Below, piece by piece: positions 17,920 to 26,628 of a stretch of DNA of 64,000 nucleotides. The first letter of the stretch is position 1. Each line of letters opens with the position of its first letter. A model generated the notes under the pieces. The model worked only from the letters and a program-made list of their open reading frames with translations. It was not told where the DNA came from and searched no databases. The DNA lies in assembly GCF_008638305.1 (NCBI RefSeq), contig NZ_VTPZ01000003.1:124001-188000 (forward strand), read 5' to 3'. A program made the translations under genes and the position numbers. The DNA comes from Pseudomonas profundi. GTDB lineage: Bacteria; Pseudomonadota; Gammaproteobacteria; Pseudomonadales; Pseudomonadaceae.

Positions 17920-18819
17920 ATGGCAAGTCACGACACGAGTCATGAAACCTACTATGTACCGCCGCAGAGCAAATGGCCGATTGTTGGCTCGATCGGGCTA
18001 TTGGTGACGGTGTTCGGTGCCGGCACCATGATGAACAACATGAGCGCCGACTCTGACAGCAGTATCGGTTACTGGATATTGTTGGCGGGCATATTGATCA
18101 TCGCCTATATGATGTTCGGCTGGTTCAGTAACGTCGTTAACGAAAGCCGTCAGGGTCTCTACAGTGCGCAGATGGATCGCTCGTTCCGCATGGGCATGGG
18201 CTGGTTCATTTTTTCTGAAGTGATGTTCTTTTCTGCCTTCTTTGGCGCCCTCTTTTACGTGCGCATGCTCGCCGGCCCCTGGTTGGCGGGCGAAGGGCAC
18301 AAGGGCGAATCCGGACTGCTATGGCCCGAGTTCCAGTTCGTCTGGCCCCTGTTGCAGAACCCCGACCCGGCGGTTTATCCCGGCCCCACCGAGACCATCA
18401 GCCCCTGGCAACTGCCGCTGATCAACACCGTGATACTGATTACATCGAGTATCACGGTCACCTTCGCCCACCATGCGCTGCGGGCAGCCAAGCGCACGGC
18501 TCTGACGCTCTGGCTGCTGCTGACAGTAATCCTGGCGGCCGTATTCCTGACGCTGCAGATCATGGAATATATGCATGCCTATAACGACCTGGGTCTGACA
18601 CTGGATTCGGGAATCTACGGCGCGACCTTCTTCATGCTGACCGGGTTCCACGGCTTCCACGTGGCGATGGGTACGTTGATTCTCACCATCATTCTGTTGC
18701 GCGTAATGAAGGGCCACTTCACACCGGATAACCACTTCGGGTTCGAAGCCGCTGCCTGGTATTGGCACTTCGTCGATGTAGTGTGGGTAGGTCTGTTTAT
18801 TTTTGTCTACGTCCTGTGA
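17920..18819 (+). CDS. coxC: Cytochrome c oxidase subunit III
   Basis: 299 residues with seven membrane helices and the subunit III hallmarks (FFSAFFGALFY near 105, TGFHGFHVAMGT near 247, WYWHFVDVVWVGLF at the end). A hydrophilic insertion lies between helices 3 and 4. It closes the structural-gene part of the operon; a terminator-like hairpin follows 6 bp after the stop. Confidence 0.96.
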   Translation: MASHDTSHETYYVPPQSKWPIVGSIGLLVTVFGAGTMMNNMSADSDSSIGYWILLAGILIIAYMMFGWFSNVVNESRQGLYSAQMDRSFRMGMGWFIFSEVMFFSAFFGALFYVRMLAGPWLAGEGHKGESGLLWPEFQFVWPLLQNPDPAVYPGPTETISPWQLPLINTVILITSSITVTFAHHALRAAKRTALTLWLLLTVILAAVFLTLQIMEYMHAYNDLGLTLDSGIYGATFFMLTGFHGFHVAMGTLILTIILLRVMKGHFTPDNHFGFEAAAWYWHFVDVVWVGLFIFVYVL

Positions 18820-18825
18820 AGCATC

Positions 18826-18849
18826 GCCAGCGCGGGCAACCGCGCTGGC
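18826..18849. terminator. Hairpin after coxC (bidirectional candidate)
   Basis: GCCAGCGCGG and CCGCGCTGGC form a perfect 10-bp stem with a GCAA tetraloop between the convergent coxC and DUF2909 genes. It lacks a strong U-tract. Confidence 0.65.
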
Positions 18850-18868
18850 AACTCATTCAGGGAATCTA

Positions 18869-19087
18869 TTAATTGAGCCAGGGCGTGTTCCAGCCAAACT
18901 GTCCGGACCAGAAGCCATACGCAATGAGTGCTACCACGGCAACGGTCAAGGTGATGCGTAGCGACAGAGCACTGAACAGTCGGCTGCTGCGCCCGGTATC
19001 CTTCATCAGAAAAAACAATCCACTGAACAGACTTGCTACCAGTGCCGCCAGCAAGACCAGAATGGCCAGTTTCAACCACATAAGCAT
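18869..19087 (-). CDS. DUF2909 twin-transmembrane protein
   Basis: About 72 residues with two membrane helices (WLKLAILVLLAALVASLFSG and ITLTVAVVALIAYGFWSGQ) separated by a short polar FFLMKDTGRSS loop, the pattern of DUF2909. It is usually found next to SURF1 in oxidase loci, which suggests a role in oxidase assembly (inference). The start is uncertain: ATG codons at 19096, 19087 and 19081 are all possible; a G-rich stretch favours the inner ones. Confidence 0.8.
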   Translation of the reverse strand: MLMWLKLAILVLLAALVASLFSGLFFLMKDTGRSSRLFSALSLRITLTVAVVALIAYGFWSGQFGWNTPWLN

Positions 19088-19147
19088 CCCATCCATGTTT
19101 ATTCGAATTTGCCCGAGTATAGCCTTCCATCCAGGCCGCACGAAGCC

Positions 19148-19885
19148 ATGTCTGCCGCGGTAATGCCGGCACGCTTCCGTCCCGGCTGGCTGCTGAGCCT
19201 GTGGGTGCTGGCGTTCATGCCCTTATTGCTTGGCCTGGGCTGGTGGCAGCTGGAACGCGCCGAGGAAAAACGCCAGATGCAGGCGGTAATCGATCAGGCC
19301 GAATCGGCAGTTCCTGTGCCCCTGCACGAGGCAATCCGCTTGTCCGATCCAGCCTGGCGTCCGGTCCACCTTGAAGGCCGCTTCGATTCACAATACATCT
19401 GGCTGCTCGACAATCGGATTCGCGATGGCCAGGCCGGTGTCGAGGTTCTGCAGGTTTTTCATGACCTACCCAGCGGCGAACAGGTACTGGTCAACCGGGG
19501 CTGGCTGCCGTGGCCGGATCGTCGTATTGCTCCACAGATCGACACACCGCAGGGCGAGCAGCGCCTCGACGCACAGATGGTGGCGCCGAGTGAAGCCGGC
19601 TTTCTTCAGCAAAACGGCAGCGTATCGGAGGCCTGGCCTCGGTTGATTTCCAGCATTGAGCTGGAGAGCATGACCGACCAGGCGGATATCGAACTACTGC
19701 CCCATGTGGCACGCTTACGCAGCGGCAGCCCCGCTGCTTTCACACTCGACTGGCCGGCTTTGCCAATGACAGCCAGCAAACACACCGGCTATGCCGTTCA
19801 GTGGTTCGCCCTGGCGCTGGCATTGCTGATTCTGTTTATCTGGGCCGGTTTTCGGCCTGAACCCGACGGGGATGCGAAACATTGA
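19148..19885 (+). CDS. SURF1-family oxidase assembly protein
   Basis: About 245 residues with the SURF1 topology: an N-terminal helix containing FMPLLLGLGWWQLERAEEK, a periplasmic domain (LLDNRIRDGQAGVEVLQVF, VNRGWLPWPD) and a C-terminal helix after HTGYAVQWFALALALLILF. It helps insert heme a into subunit I. The ATG at 19148 is preferred to the upstream TTG at 19109. Its TGA overlaps the next gene's TTG start by three bases. Confidence 0.92.
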   Translation: MSAAVMPARFRPGWLLSLWVLAFMPLLLGLGWWQLERAEEKRQMQAVIDQAESAVPVPLHEAIRLSDPAWRPVHLEGRFDSQYIWLLDNRIRDGQAGVEVLQVFHDLPSGEQVLVNRGWLPWPDRRIAPQIDTPQGEQRLDAQMVAPSEAGFLQQNGSVSEAWPRLISSIELESMTDQADIELLPHVARLRSGSPAAFTLDWPALPMTASKHTGYAVQWFALALALLILFIWAGFRPEPDGDAKH

Positions 19886-20484
19886 ACGCAACGAACCAAC
19901 AGACCGATCTCAATAACAAACCCCGCGGCCAGCTCAAGTTGCTGGCAATTATGAGTGTTGTTGCACTGCCAATATTCACTGCCTGGGTCATGGCGAAGTT
20001 CGACATTGGTATTCCGGATACGCAGAAGAACAAGTCGGACCTGGTGGAGCCGGTAGTCACCGCAGAAGACTGGGATATGCCGCTCGAGCCGGTCGGTTAC
20101 GGCGCGCCGTGGCGTCTGGTGGTGACCAGCGCAGAAGAGTGTACCGATACCTGCATGGAACTGGTGCACGAGGCGCGCCAGATCAACGTGGCGCTGGGCC
20201 GCGAAGCCGGCCGCGTTGTGCATGTGCTGGCCTCGGGGCAGGCACAGCCCGCCGGGCTCTCGGAGCGGTTGCAGAATGATTTCCCCAGGCTCGAGTATTC
20301 CACCCTGAGCACTGATGCTTATTTCCGCAGTCTGAACGAACATCCGGAATCCTGGCGTCAGGGCGCTCAGCTGTGGGTTATCGATCCGCTCGGCAGAATC
20401 GTGCTGCACCAGGACCCGGACGAACCCGGCAAGCAACTGCTGGATGATCTCAAGCATCTGTTGAAAGTCTCAAAGGTAGGATAA
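19882..20484 (+). CDS. Membrane-anchored protein of the cox assembly cluster, unknown function
   Basis: 200 residues starting at a TTG that overlaps the SURF1 stop (TTGA). One N-terminal membrane helix (LLAIMSVVALPIFTAWVMAK) then a periplasmic domain with a cysteine pair in EECTDTCMEL near 88, an arrangement that resembles thioredoxin-like or SCO-like folds (LWVIDPLGRIVLHQDP near 168). A gene of this type sits between SURF1 and ctaA in Pseudomonas; the exact role is not established here. Confidence 0.82.
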   Translation: MNATNQQTDLNNKPRGQLKLLAIMSVVALPIFTAWVMAKFDIGIPDTQKNKSDLVEPVVTAEDWDMPLEPVGYGAPWRLVVTSAEECTDTCMELVHEARQINVALGREAGRVVHVLASGQAQPAGLSERLQNDFPRLEYSTLSTDAYFRSLNEHPESWRQGAQLWVIDPLGRIVLHQDPDEPGKQLLDDLKHLLKVSKVG

Positions 20485-20490
20485 GCGAGC

Positions 20491-21531
20491 ATGCGCAGAA
20501 ATGTATCGATCGTGGCTCTGGTCGCCCTGGCGTTGGGCTTCGTGGTAGTGATCCTCGGAGCCTATACCCGCCTGGTGCACGCCGGGCTGGGCTGTCCGGA
20601 CTGGCCGGGGTGCTATGGCTTTCTCAGCGTGCCGCGCAGCGACTCGGCGCTTGAAATGGCGCAGATGCGTTTCCCCGATGACCCTGTGGAGGCGTTCAAG
20701 GCCTGGGCCGAAATGATCCATCGTTACGCCGCTGGCCTGCTCGGCTTGCTGATTCTCGGGCTCGCGGTGCTTGCCCTGCGCCGTCGCAACGAACCGGGTT
20801 ACCCGACTGCGCTCAGCCTGGGCTTGCTGGTGCTGGTCATCTGCCAGGCGTTGTTCGGCATGTGGACCGTAACGCTCAAACTCTGGCCGCAAATCGTCAC
20901 CACCCACCTGCTCGGCGGCTTCGCTACGTTAAGCCTGCTGCTACTGCTGAATCTGCGCCTGTCCTCTTCCTTGCCGCCCCTCACCCCTTCCCCGGCCGTG
21001 AATGGAACACGAAAGCTTGCACGGCTGGTGCTGCTGGTCGTTATTGGCCAGATCGCGCTGGGCGGCTGGACCAGCAGTAACTACGCCGCCGTCGCCTGTG
21101 TGGACCTGCCCACCTGCCATGGCGAATGGTGGCCGGACATGAACTTCGCCGCCGGCTTCAATGTCTTTCAGGAGATTGGTCCAAATTATCTCGGCGGTAT
21201 GCTCGACGGTCCCGGCCGTACGGCGATTCATTTCAGTCACCGAATCGGCGCAGTGGTGGCCAGCGTTCTGGTGCTGCTGCTGGCATGGCGACTGTTCAGG
21301 CTCGGCCAGACCGGCCTGGCGGGATTGCTGGTAGTGGTGCTTGGCACCCAGGTCAGCCTGGGTATAACCAATGTGCTGGCACACCTGCCACTGCCGGTTG
21401 CGGTGGCACACAATGCCGTTGGCGCCTTGCTGCTGCTGACTATGGTGGCGGTCAATTACCGTTTACGCACGTCGGCCAGGCGTGACCGCGGATTGGTGAA
21501 TAGCCATAGCACAGGGCTGGCAAGCATCTGA
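20491..21531 (+). CDS. ctaA: Heme A synthase
   Basis: 346 residues, eight membrane helices, with the COX15/CtaA motifs GAYTRLVHAGLGCPDWPGCYG near residue 26, heme-binding EMIHRYAAG near 73, and the second-half HFSHRIGA and VAHNAVGA. It oxidises the C8 methyl of heme O to make heme A for the oxidase. Six bp after the preceding gene. Confidence 0.95.
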   Translation: MRRNVSIVALVALALGFVVVILGAYTRLVHAGLGCPDWPGCYGFLSVPRSDSALEMAQMRFPDDPVEAFKAWAEMIHRYAAGLLGLLILGLAVLALRRRNEPGYPTALSLGLLVLVICQALFGMWTVTLKLWPQIVTTHLLGGFATLSLLLLLNLRLSSSLPPLTPSPAVNGTRKLARLVLLVVIGQIALGGWTSSNYAAVACVDLPTCHGEWWPDMNFAAGFNVFQEIGPNYLGGMLDGPGRTAIHFSHRIGAVVASVLVLLLAWRLFRLGQTGLAGLLVVVLGTQVSLGITNVLAHLPLPVAVAHNAVGALLLLTMVAVNYRLRTSARRDRGLVNSHSTGLASI

Positions 21532-21594
21532 GCCGTAACGCATACTGGCCGAAAACAAGACATATAAGGCGCACGAGCGCCCGGGGGGATTCAA

Positions 21595-22500
21595 ATGGCT
21601 AGCGTGAGCAGTGCTTTAACAGCCGGTGCCGGATGGCGCGACTATCTTGAGCTGACCAAGCCCAAGGTCGTAGCCTTGATGATCATCACCTCCGCAATCG
21701 GCATGTTGCTGGCCACAGACGGCTTCGTACCCTGGAGCGTGTTGTTGCTCGGCAATCTGGGCATTGCCCTCTGTGCGGGCTCCGCAGCGGCGGTTAACCA
21801 TGTCGTTGACCGGCGTATTGATCTGCACATGGCACGCACCCAGCGCCGACCGCTCGCCCAGGGCCGGGTCAATCCCATCAATGCGCTGTTGTTTGCCACT
21901 GTACTCGGCGGTGCCGGCCTCGGCATTCTTCTGCAATGGATTAATGCCCTGACCGCCTGGCTGACGCTGGGCTCGCTGCTCGGCTATGCGGTCATCTACA
22001 CTTCCTTTCTCAAACGCGCTACTTCACAGAATATCGTTATTGGCGGCCTGGCAGGCGCGGCGCCACCCCTGCTTGGCTGGACCGCTGTCACTGGTCAGAT
22101 CGATGCCGAGGGGTTGTTGTTGGTGCTGATCATCTTCGCCTGGACGCCACCGCACTTCTGGGCGCTGGCCATTCACCGCAAGGCCGAGTACGCCAAGGTG
22201 GACATCCCCATGCTGCCGGTGACCCACGGCGAGCGGTATACCAAGCTGCACATTCTGCTCTATACCTTCATCCTGCTCGCGGTGAGTCTGCTGCCCTATG
22301 CTATTCAGATGAGCGGGCCGCTGTACCTGGCCGTTGCGCTGATACTGGGCGTGCGTTTCATCGACTGGGCCTGGGCACTCTGGCGCGATAGCCGCCCACA
22401 TGCGGCAATACGCACCTTCAAGTTCTCCCTCTGGTACCTGCTGTGGCTGTTCGTGGCACTGCTGGTCGATCACTACGTGGGTATTGCTGGATGGCTGTAA
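21595..22500 (+). CDS. ctaB: Protoheme IX farnesyltransferase (heme O synthase)
   Basis: 301 residues, UbiA-type prenyltransferase with two diphosphate-binding motifs: NHVVDRRIDLHMARTQRRPL near 64 and YTSFLKRATSQNIVIGG near 136. It farnesylates heme b to heme O, the substrate of CtaA. Its 3' end overlaps the start of the SCO gene by 10 bp. Confidence 0.96.
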   Translation: MASVSSALTAGAGWRDYLELTKPKVVALMIITSAIGMLLATDGFVPWSVLLLGNLGIALCAGSAAAVNHVVDRRIDLHMARTQRRPLAQGRVNPINALLFATVLGGAGLGILLQWINALTAWLTLGSLLGYAVIYTSFLKRATSQNIVIGGLAGAAPPLLGWTAVTGQIDAEGLLLVLIIFAWTPPHFWALAIHRKAEYAKVDIPMLPVTHGERYTKLHILLYTFILLAVSLLPYAIQMSGPLYLAVALILGVRFIDWAWALWRDSRPHAAIRTFKFSLWYLLWLFVALLVDHYVGIAGWL

Positions 22501-23123
22501 GCGGCGTGCAAAAAACAGTCGTCATCCTGGTCGCCATTATCGCTCTGATTGTTGGGGCGCTGGTATACAAGACAACCCGCGAGCCCGCGCTGGACCGAGA
22601 AGTACTGTCCCGCTCGGGTATCTTTCTGTTCGATACCCCGCGCAGCGTTCCAGAGGTGGAGTTGGTATCTGCCGACGGCGAAGCCTGGACGCGGGAGGAT
22701 CTGAACGACCAGTGGGATTTACTCTTCTTTGGCTATACCTACTGTCCCGATATCTGTCCGACCACCATGGCCGAACTGCAGAAGATCGAAAACAACCTGC
22801 CGGCGGAGCAAGCCGATCAGTTGCAGATCACCATGATCAGCGTCGATCCGAACCGTGATACGCCCGAGCGCATGCGCGAATATCTGGAATACTTCAGTGA
22901 GGGTTTCAAAGGTGCCAGCGGTGATCCCGAGCAGCTCGCCAGCCTTGCCAGCGCCCTGTCGATTGCCTATATCGAGCCGGATACGAGTGAGGAAAACTAC
23001 ATGGTCGATCACAGCGGGCAGGTGATCATGATCAACCCTGAGGGTGAATACGTTGGTTTCCTCAGAGCGCCGTTACGCCCCGCGGAGCTGAGCCAATGGC
23101 TGCCGCGCATCATGAACAGATGA
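22491..23123 (+). CDS. SCO1/SenC-family copper chaperone
   Basis: 210 residues from ATG 22491, inside the end of ctaB. N-terminal membrane anchor (about 9-26), then a thioredoxin-like domain with the copper ligands C85 and C89 in CPDIC and H174 in VDHSGQV. It metallates the CuA site of CoxB. It ends the assembly part of the operon; a GC-rich hairpin follows at 23151-23169. Confidence 0.94.
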   Translation: MAVSGVQKTVVILVAIIALIVGALVYKTTREPALDREVLSRSGIFLFDTPRSVPEVELVSADGEAWTREDLNDQWDLLFFGYTYCPDICPTTMAELQKIENNLPAEQADQLQITMISVDPNRDTPERMREYLEYFSEGFKGASGDPEQLASLASALSIAYIEPDTSEENYMVDHSGQVIMINPEGEYVGFLRAPLRPAELSQWLPRIMNR

Positions 23124-23238
23124 AATAAAGAGGAAATACAGGCGGCACCTGCGGGTTTATTGAACCCGCTTGCTGTGCGCATAGCCGGATATCTATCACG
23201 TCGGTTTCGATAGCTGCACGGATTTCGACCGAAGACAT
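23110..23238 (-). CDS. Possible small protein (42 aa)
   Basis: A 42-codon frame starts at ATG 23238 with AAGGAG nine bases upstream and ends overlapping the SCO stop by 14 bp, convergent to it. The peptide starts MSSVEIRAAIETDVIDIRL and has one internal Cys, then ends in FPLYFICS. I do not recognise a family. The good ribosome site is the only support. Confidence 0.25.
   Translation of the reverse strand: MSSVEIRAAIETDVIDIRLCAQQAGSINPQVPPVFPLYFICS
23151..23169. terminator. Hairpin after the cox assembly operon
   Basis: GCGGGTT and AACCCGC form a perfect 7-bp stem with a five-base loop 27 bp after the SCO stop. No U-tract follows on the + strand, so termination strength is doubtful. Confidence 0.4.
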
Positions 23239-23321
23239 TGCTGATGGCTCCTTCGACTGGTCGTGTATGCCGTTTAACGCTACCAACACGCGCAAAACGA
23301 ATGGCCTTTCTTTTTTGCCAG

Positions 23322-25193
23322 TTAAATTTTGAAACTTCCGACGAGGGATCGCAGCTGGCTCACCTCTTGCTCAAGTGACGTACACGCGCGCAACGTCGAC
23401 TTCAGATTATCAACGCCTTCCTGGTTGAGCATGTTGATCTCGTTGATGTCGACGTTCAGGCTCTCAATTACAGAGGTCTGTTCCTCAGTCGCGGTCGCGA
23501 CCGACTGGTTCATGTTGTCGATCTCGCTCACACCGGCCGTGATCTCAACGAGCCTCTGACCAGCTTGCATGACTACTTCAACACTGCGCCGACTGAGCTG
23601 CTGGCTTTCACCCATCTGCTGCACTGCCGTCGAGGCGTCAGTGCGCAAGCTCTCAATCATGCTGTGGATCTCGGTCGCTGAGGTTTGCGTTCGGTGCGCC
23701 AGATTACGAACTTCGTCTGCCACTACGGCAAAGCCCCGGCCGGATTCGCCTGCTCGTGCCGCCTCGATCGCAGCGTTAAGTGCCAGTAGGTTGGTCTGCT
23801 CCGAGATTCCGCGGATAACATCCAGAATCTGGCCAATATCCGTTGTTCGGTTACTTAGAGACTCTATGGTTTCGCTAGACTGGCTGATCTTCGAGGACAG
23901 CTCTGCCATTGCCTGCACCGCCTGCTCCACTACTTGAGATCCCTGCTCTGCACCTTCGCGGGCGCCGCTGGCCAGCCGAGAGGCTTCTCCGGCATTGCGA
24001 GCAATCTCTTGTGCTGCAGCGCCAAGCTCGTTGATAGCCGCCGCCACATTGTTAGTTCGCGCCGACTGCTCATCAGAGCTTGCCATGCTCGCGTTCGAGG
24101 CATCGACGACTCTCAGTGCCACGTCATTAAGCTGCACGCTGGCCTCGGCTGTCTGCCCGATGGACACATGAATCCGCTCGACAAAGCGGTTGAAGGCACT
24201 GGCCAGGCGGCCGAATTCATCGTTCACGGTAATCGGCAGGCGACGGGTAAGGTCGCCCTCTCCCTGCGCAATATCTTCCAGCGCCGCGCTAAGCGATGTC
24301 AGGGGGCGGAGAAGATAGCCCATCAGCATCCCCAGCAACACAACGATAGCGACGATCGCAATCATCGTGGCCACGAAAGCCGACATGCGAAACTCCGACA
24401 CGCTGGCGAAAGCTTTTTCCTTGTCGATAGACAGGCCGACGTGCCAGTCAACGCCAAGCAGGCCTGTTACCGGAAGGAAGGTCAACAGGCGGTCACCTTC
24501 AACTGAAATGGCTTCTTGAAGCGCATCGGAGATCACCGGCACTGTCGTAGGAAACAGCTCATCCAGCGTCTTCATCTGGCGTTGTTTGTCTGGATGAACC
24601 AGCACTTTTCCGTCGCCGCTGACCAGGAAAGCGTAACCTAGCCCGTTGAAATCGAGGGCGTTGATGATCGATGAAATGACAGCCAGATCAAGATCCGCTC
24701 CAACGACGTTTTGGCCCGACGGGGTAGCGATCGACATGATCAGGCCACCACTGGACGCATCGATATAAGGCTGCGTGAGCACGGTTGCACCAGATGACTT
24801 CACCCCCATAAACCACGGCCGGGTTCGTGGGTCGTAATCCGCTGGTATATCGATTTGCGGATACATGGTGAACGTTCCGTCCGCCTCGCCGAGATAGCTG
24901 GTTTTGAAGGTGTTTACGAGAGTGCGGGACTCAAGGAAAGACCGCACATTCCAAGCTGAGCCGGAGTTCAGGTTGTACGCCAGATTTTCGAGCAACAGCA
25001 CCCGACCAGATATCCAATTGGTGATGTTTTCAGCTGTTAAATTGCCTGCGTCATTGACGTAGGTTCGCAGATTGTCCTTGATCGTTTCGCGCTGGAGAGA
25101 GTCGTTGTAAAGGGAAAACCCAAGGAAGACCGTGGTCACCACGACACACGCGGCGATCAGAACCTTGAATTTGAAGCTTACGGGGCGGGACAT
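23322..25193 (-). CDS. Methyl-accepting chemotaxis protein with dCache sensor
   Basis: 623 residues: membrane helix at about 10-30; a periplasmic dCache_1 domain to about 275 ([13 protein letters not shown] then PYIDASSGG resembles the amino-acid-binding Y..R..W[FY]...D pattern, with Phe in place of the usual second Tyr); a second helix at about 278-300; HAMP to about 350; and a long signalling coiled coil with the hairpin tip [19 protein letters not shown] near 465. The ligand may be an amino acid (inference). An excellent FliA promoter precedes it. Confidence 0.93.
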   Translation of the reverse strand: MSRPVSFKFKVLIAACVVVTTVFLGFSLYNDSLQRETIKDNLRTYVNDAGNLTAENITNWISGRVLLLENLAYNLNSGSAWNVRSFLESRTLVNTFKTSYLGEADGTFTMYPQIDIPADYDPRTRPWFMGVKSSGATVLTQPYIDASSGGLIMSIATPSGQNVVGADLDLAVISSIINALDFNGLGYAFLVSGDGKVLVHPDKQRQMKTLDELFPTTVPVISDALQEAISVEGDRLLTFLPVTGLLGVDWHVGLSIDKEKAFASVSEFRMSAFVATMIAIVAIVVLLGMLMGYLLRPLTSLSAALEDIAQGEGDLTRRLPITVNDEFGRLASAFNRFVERIHVSIGQTAEASVQLNDVALRVVDASNASMASSDEQSARTNNVAAAINELGAAAQEIARNAGEASRLASGAREGAEQGSQVVEQAVQAMAELSSKISQSSETIESLSNRTTDIGQILDVIRGISEQTNLLALNAAIEAARAGESGRGFAVVADEVRNLAHRTQTSATEIHSMIESLRTDASTAVQQMGESQQLSRRSVEVVMQAGQRLVEITAGVSEIDNMNQSVATATEEQTSVIESLNVDINEINMLNQEGVDNLKSTLRACTSLEQEVSQLRSLVGSFKI

Positions 25194-25223
25194 GGACGGC
25201 TACTCTGAAGACTAAAGGCCGAT

Positions 25224-25250
25224 GTAGCGGCCCAAAAGGGTAAAACTTTA
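25224..25250 (-). promoter_or_regulatory. FliA (sigma-28) promoter of the chemoreceptor
   Basis: On the minus strand TAAAGTTT, 11 bases, GCCGCTAC: the -35 octamer is consensus and the -10 matches GCCGATAA in six of eight positions. It lies about 30 bp before the chemoreceptor start, tying it to the flagellar regulon. Confidence 0.75.
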
Positions 25251-25493
25251 GGCCTGACCCACCGCTGCCCGACGACCAGCAATCATCGGCTGTGCTTGAA
25301 GTGAAATGTCCTTGTTTGGCTCCATTACGACGGGGCGCACGATCCGGTTATTCGTTGCCGGTGCAGGCAATGCCGGACATTGGGGTCTGCCGGAAATTGC
25401 GATTAATGGTCATCTGACACCAATTTACAGTAATGCTATTAGCGCCAGAATTAACAACCCATATGTCATGTCGCGTAGATGAAGCATGGTTGT
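25251..25493. other. Non-coding stretch left of the integron array
   Basis: No gene is supported. A motif TCATCTGACACCAATTTA at about 25410-25427 closely resembles the arms of the palindrome at 26157-26209 (TTCATCTGACCCCCATTTT), so the same repeat seems to flank the toxin-antitoxin cassette on both sides. Confidence 0.5.
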
Positions 25494-25571
25494 CCCTAAC
25501 GCCGGGTTCATGCGCCGGTCTGAAGCCGCGAAGCAGCGGAAAATCGATCGCTGTGCAGCCGATTGTTAAAT
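25494..25571 (-). other. attC site of the toxin-antitoxin cassette
   Basis: On the minus strand: R'' ATTTAAC (25571-25565), L''-like CGGCTGCA, central stem CCGC...GCGG, L'-like TGAACCCG, R' GCGTTAGGG (R' core 25500-25494). The length, 78 bp, matches the other attC sites. R'' is the exact complement of the cassette's first bases at the other end (GTTAAAT at 26134-26128). Confidence 0.72.
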
Positions 25572-25614
25572 CCATTTATGTACGGTATCCTGATCATGTC
25601 CATCATCCTGTACA
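25563..25614 (+). promoter_or_regulatory. yefM-yoeB promoter with TGTACA operator
   Basis: -35 TTGTTA (25563-25568), 17-bp spacer, -10 TATCCT (25586-25591). TGTACG (25579-25584) inside the spacer and TGTACA (25609-25614) just downstream match the TGTACA core hexamer known from the E. coli yefM-yoeB operator. The -35 lies in the R'' box of the cassette's attC, so the cassette carries its own autoregulated promoter up to its very edge. Confidence 0.65.
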
Positions 25615-25625
25615 GGAGCAACCTT

Positions 25626-25877
25626 ATGGATGCCATTAGCTACACAGCCGCTAGAACCAATCTAGCAAAAACCATGGAACAGGTCTGTGAAGACCATTCC
25701 CCTGTGATCATCACCCGGAGCAAGTCGCAGTCCGTGGTAATGATCTCCCTGGATGACTACGAGGCGCTGCAAGAAACTGCATACCTTCTGCGCGCACCAA
25801 AAAACGCACGGCGATTGCTGGAATCCGTCGCCGAGCTGGAGCAAGGCGGTGGTCAAGAGAAGGAACTTCTTGAATGA
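25626..25877 (+). CDS. yefM: YefM/Phd-family antitoxin
   Basis: 83 residues from ATG 25626 (CAGGAG nine bases upstream). N-terminal DNA-binding Phd/YefM fold (ISYTAARTNLAKTMEQVCED, VIITRSKSQSVVMISLDDYEAL) and an acidic, unfolded C-terminus that should wrap the toxin. It neutralises YoeB and represses the operon. The stop overlaps the toxin start by four bases (ATGA). Confidence 0.93.
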   Translation: MDAISYTAARTNLAKTMEQVCEDHSPVIITRSKSQSVVMISLDDYEALQETAYLLRAPKNARRLLESVAELEQGGGQEKELLE

Positions 25878-26128
25878 AACTCATCTTCTCCGAGAACGCT
25901 TGGGAAGACTATCTGTACTGGCAGAAAACCGACAAAAAGATTCTTAACCGAATCAACAAGCTGATCAAAGAGACCAAGCGAGAACCGTTCGAAGGTGTTG
26001 GCAAACCAGAGCCCCTCAAACACAGCCTCGCCGGGTACTGGTCTCGCCGGATCAACGAAGAACACCGAATAGTTTACAAAGTCACGGATGACGCTTTGCT
26101 TATCGCCCAGCTCCGGTATCACTACTGA
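25874..26128 (+). CDS. yoeB: YoeB-family ribosome-dependent mRNA interferase toxin
   Basis: 84 residues, exact family length, with the catalytic residues in place: Glu in GVGKPEPLKHSLAGYWSRRI (about E46), the Arg of RIVYK (about R65) and the C-terminal His in LRYHY (H83). It cleaves mRNA on the ribosome. It is encoded opposite to the integron reading direction inside its own cassette, whose right boundary (ATTTAAC, 26128-26134) starts at the last base of the stop codon. Confidence 0.94.
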   Translation: MKLIFSENAWEDYLYWQKTDKKILNRINKLIKETKREPFEGVGKPEPLKHSLAGYWSRRINEEHRIVYKVTDDALLIAQLRYHY

Positions 26129-26209
26129 TTTAACGCGCGGCGCACGTGCCGAAAAGAAAATGGGGGTCAGATGAAGGTTTACGGATAATGTTCATCTGAC
26201 CCCCATTTT
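26128..26209. repeat. Half attC interrupted by a perfect 19-bp palindrome
   Basis: 26128-26134 is the R' core (ATTTAAC, minus GTTAAAT) of the previous cassette's attC, with an L'-like CGGCACGTGCGCCGC next to it. Where the other attC half should be there is instead a perfect inverted repeat: arms AAAATGGGGGTCAGATGAA (26157-26175) and its complement (26191-26209) around a 15-base loop. The right arm codes the last residues of the adjacent gene. The palindrome seems to have entered and replaced half of the attC. Confidence 0.7.
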
Positions 26210-26628
26210 AATTCCCGACCGAGTACTAGCACACCTATACGGTGCAGAAGCAGCCCTAAGCCGAAGAAATAGAAGCAATACTGCGTAACGTCGCTTACAC
26301 CGTATAGAAGCGGAAACTCGAACACTGACCTGTGCAGGAGCGCGACGAGCGCGCCGACGAGCACAGCTGTGAGCATGTAGCATCGATTGACGTGCATTCC
26401 GAGATGCTTGCGCAGCCAGAACCAGTGAGACGCACCTGAACCTACGCCAGCCATTGCCGACGAAGGCAGAATCATTAAGCCCGCTAATTGCACGGTTCCA
26501 ATGGGCGAAAACTTTGGATCAACTTGGCCCAAAACGTAAACCATCACTGCCTGATACGTCACCGCAAGAACCGTAGCGACTGAAATTACAGTCAGGATGT
26601 GTATCAGCACGCCTCCAATTCTCTTCAT
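26179..26628 (-). CDS. Small membrane protein, unknown; 3' end altered by the palindrome
   Basis: 149 residues with four likely membrane helices (about 7-30, 45-63, 82-100, 115-135). No known family recognised. The last codons (KWGSDEHYP) fall in the palindrome at 26157-26209, so the native C-terminus has probably been replaced. Its orientation fits the cassette array, and half an attC lies after it, so it is probably a cassette gene; its right boundary was not found. Confidence 0.65.
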   Translation of the reverse strand: MKRIGGVLIHILTVISVATVLAVTYQAVMVYVLGQVDPKFSPIGTVQLAGLMILPSSAMAGVGSGASHWFWLRKHLGMHVNRCYMLTAVLVGALVALLHRSVFEFPLLYGVSDVTQYCFYFFGLGLLLHRIGVLVLGRELKWGSDEHYP

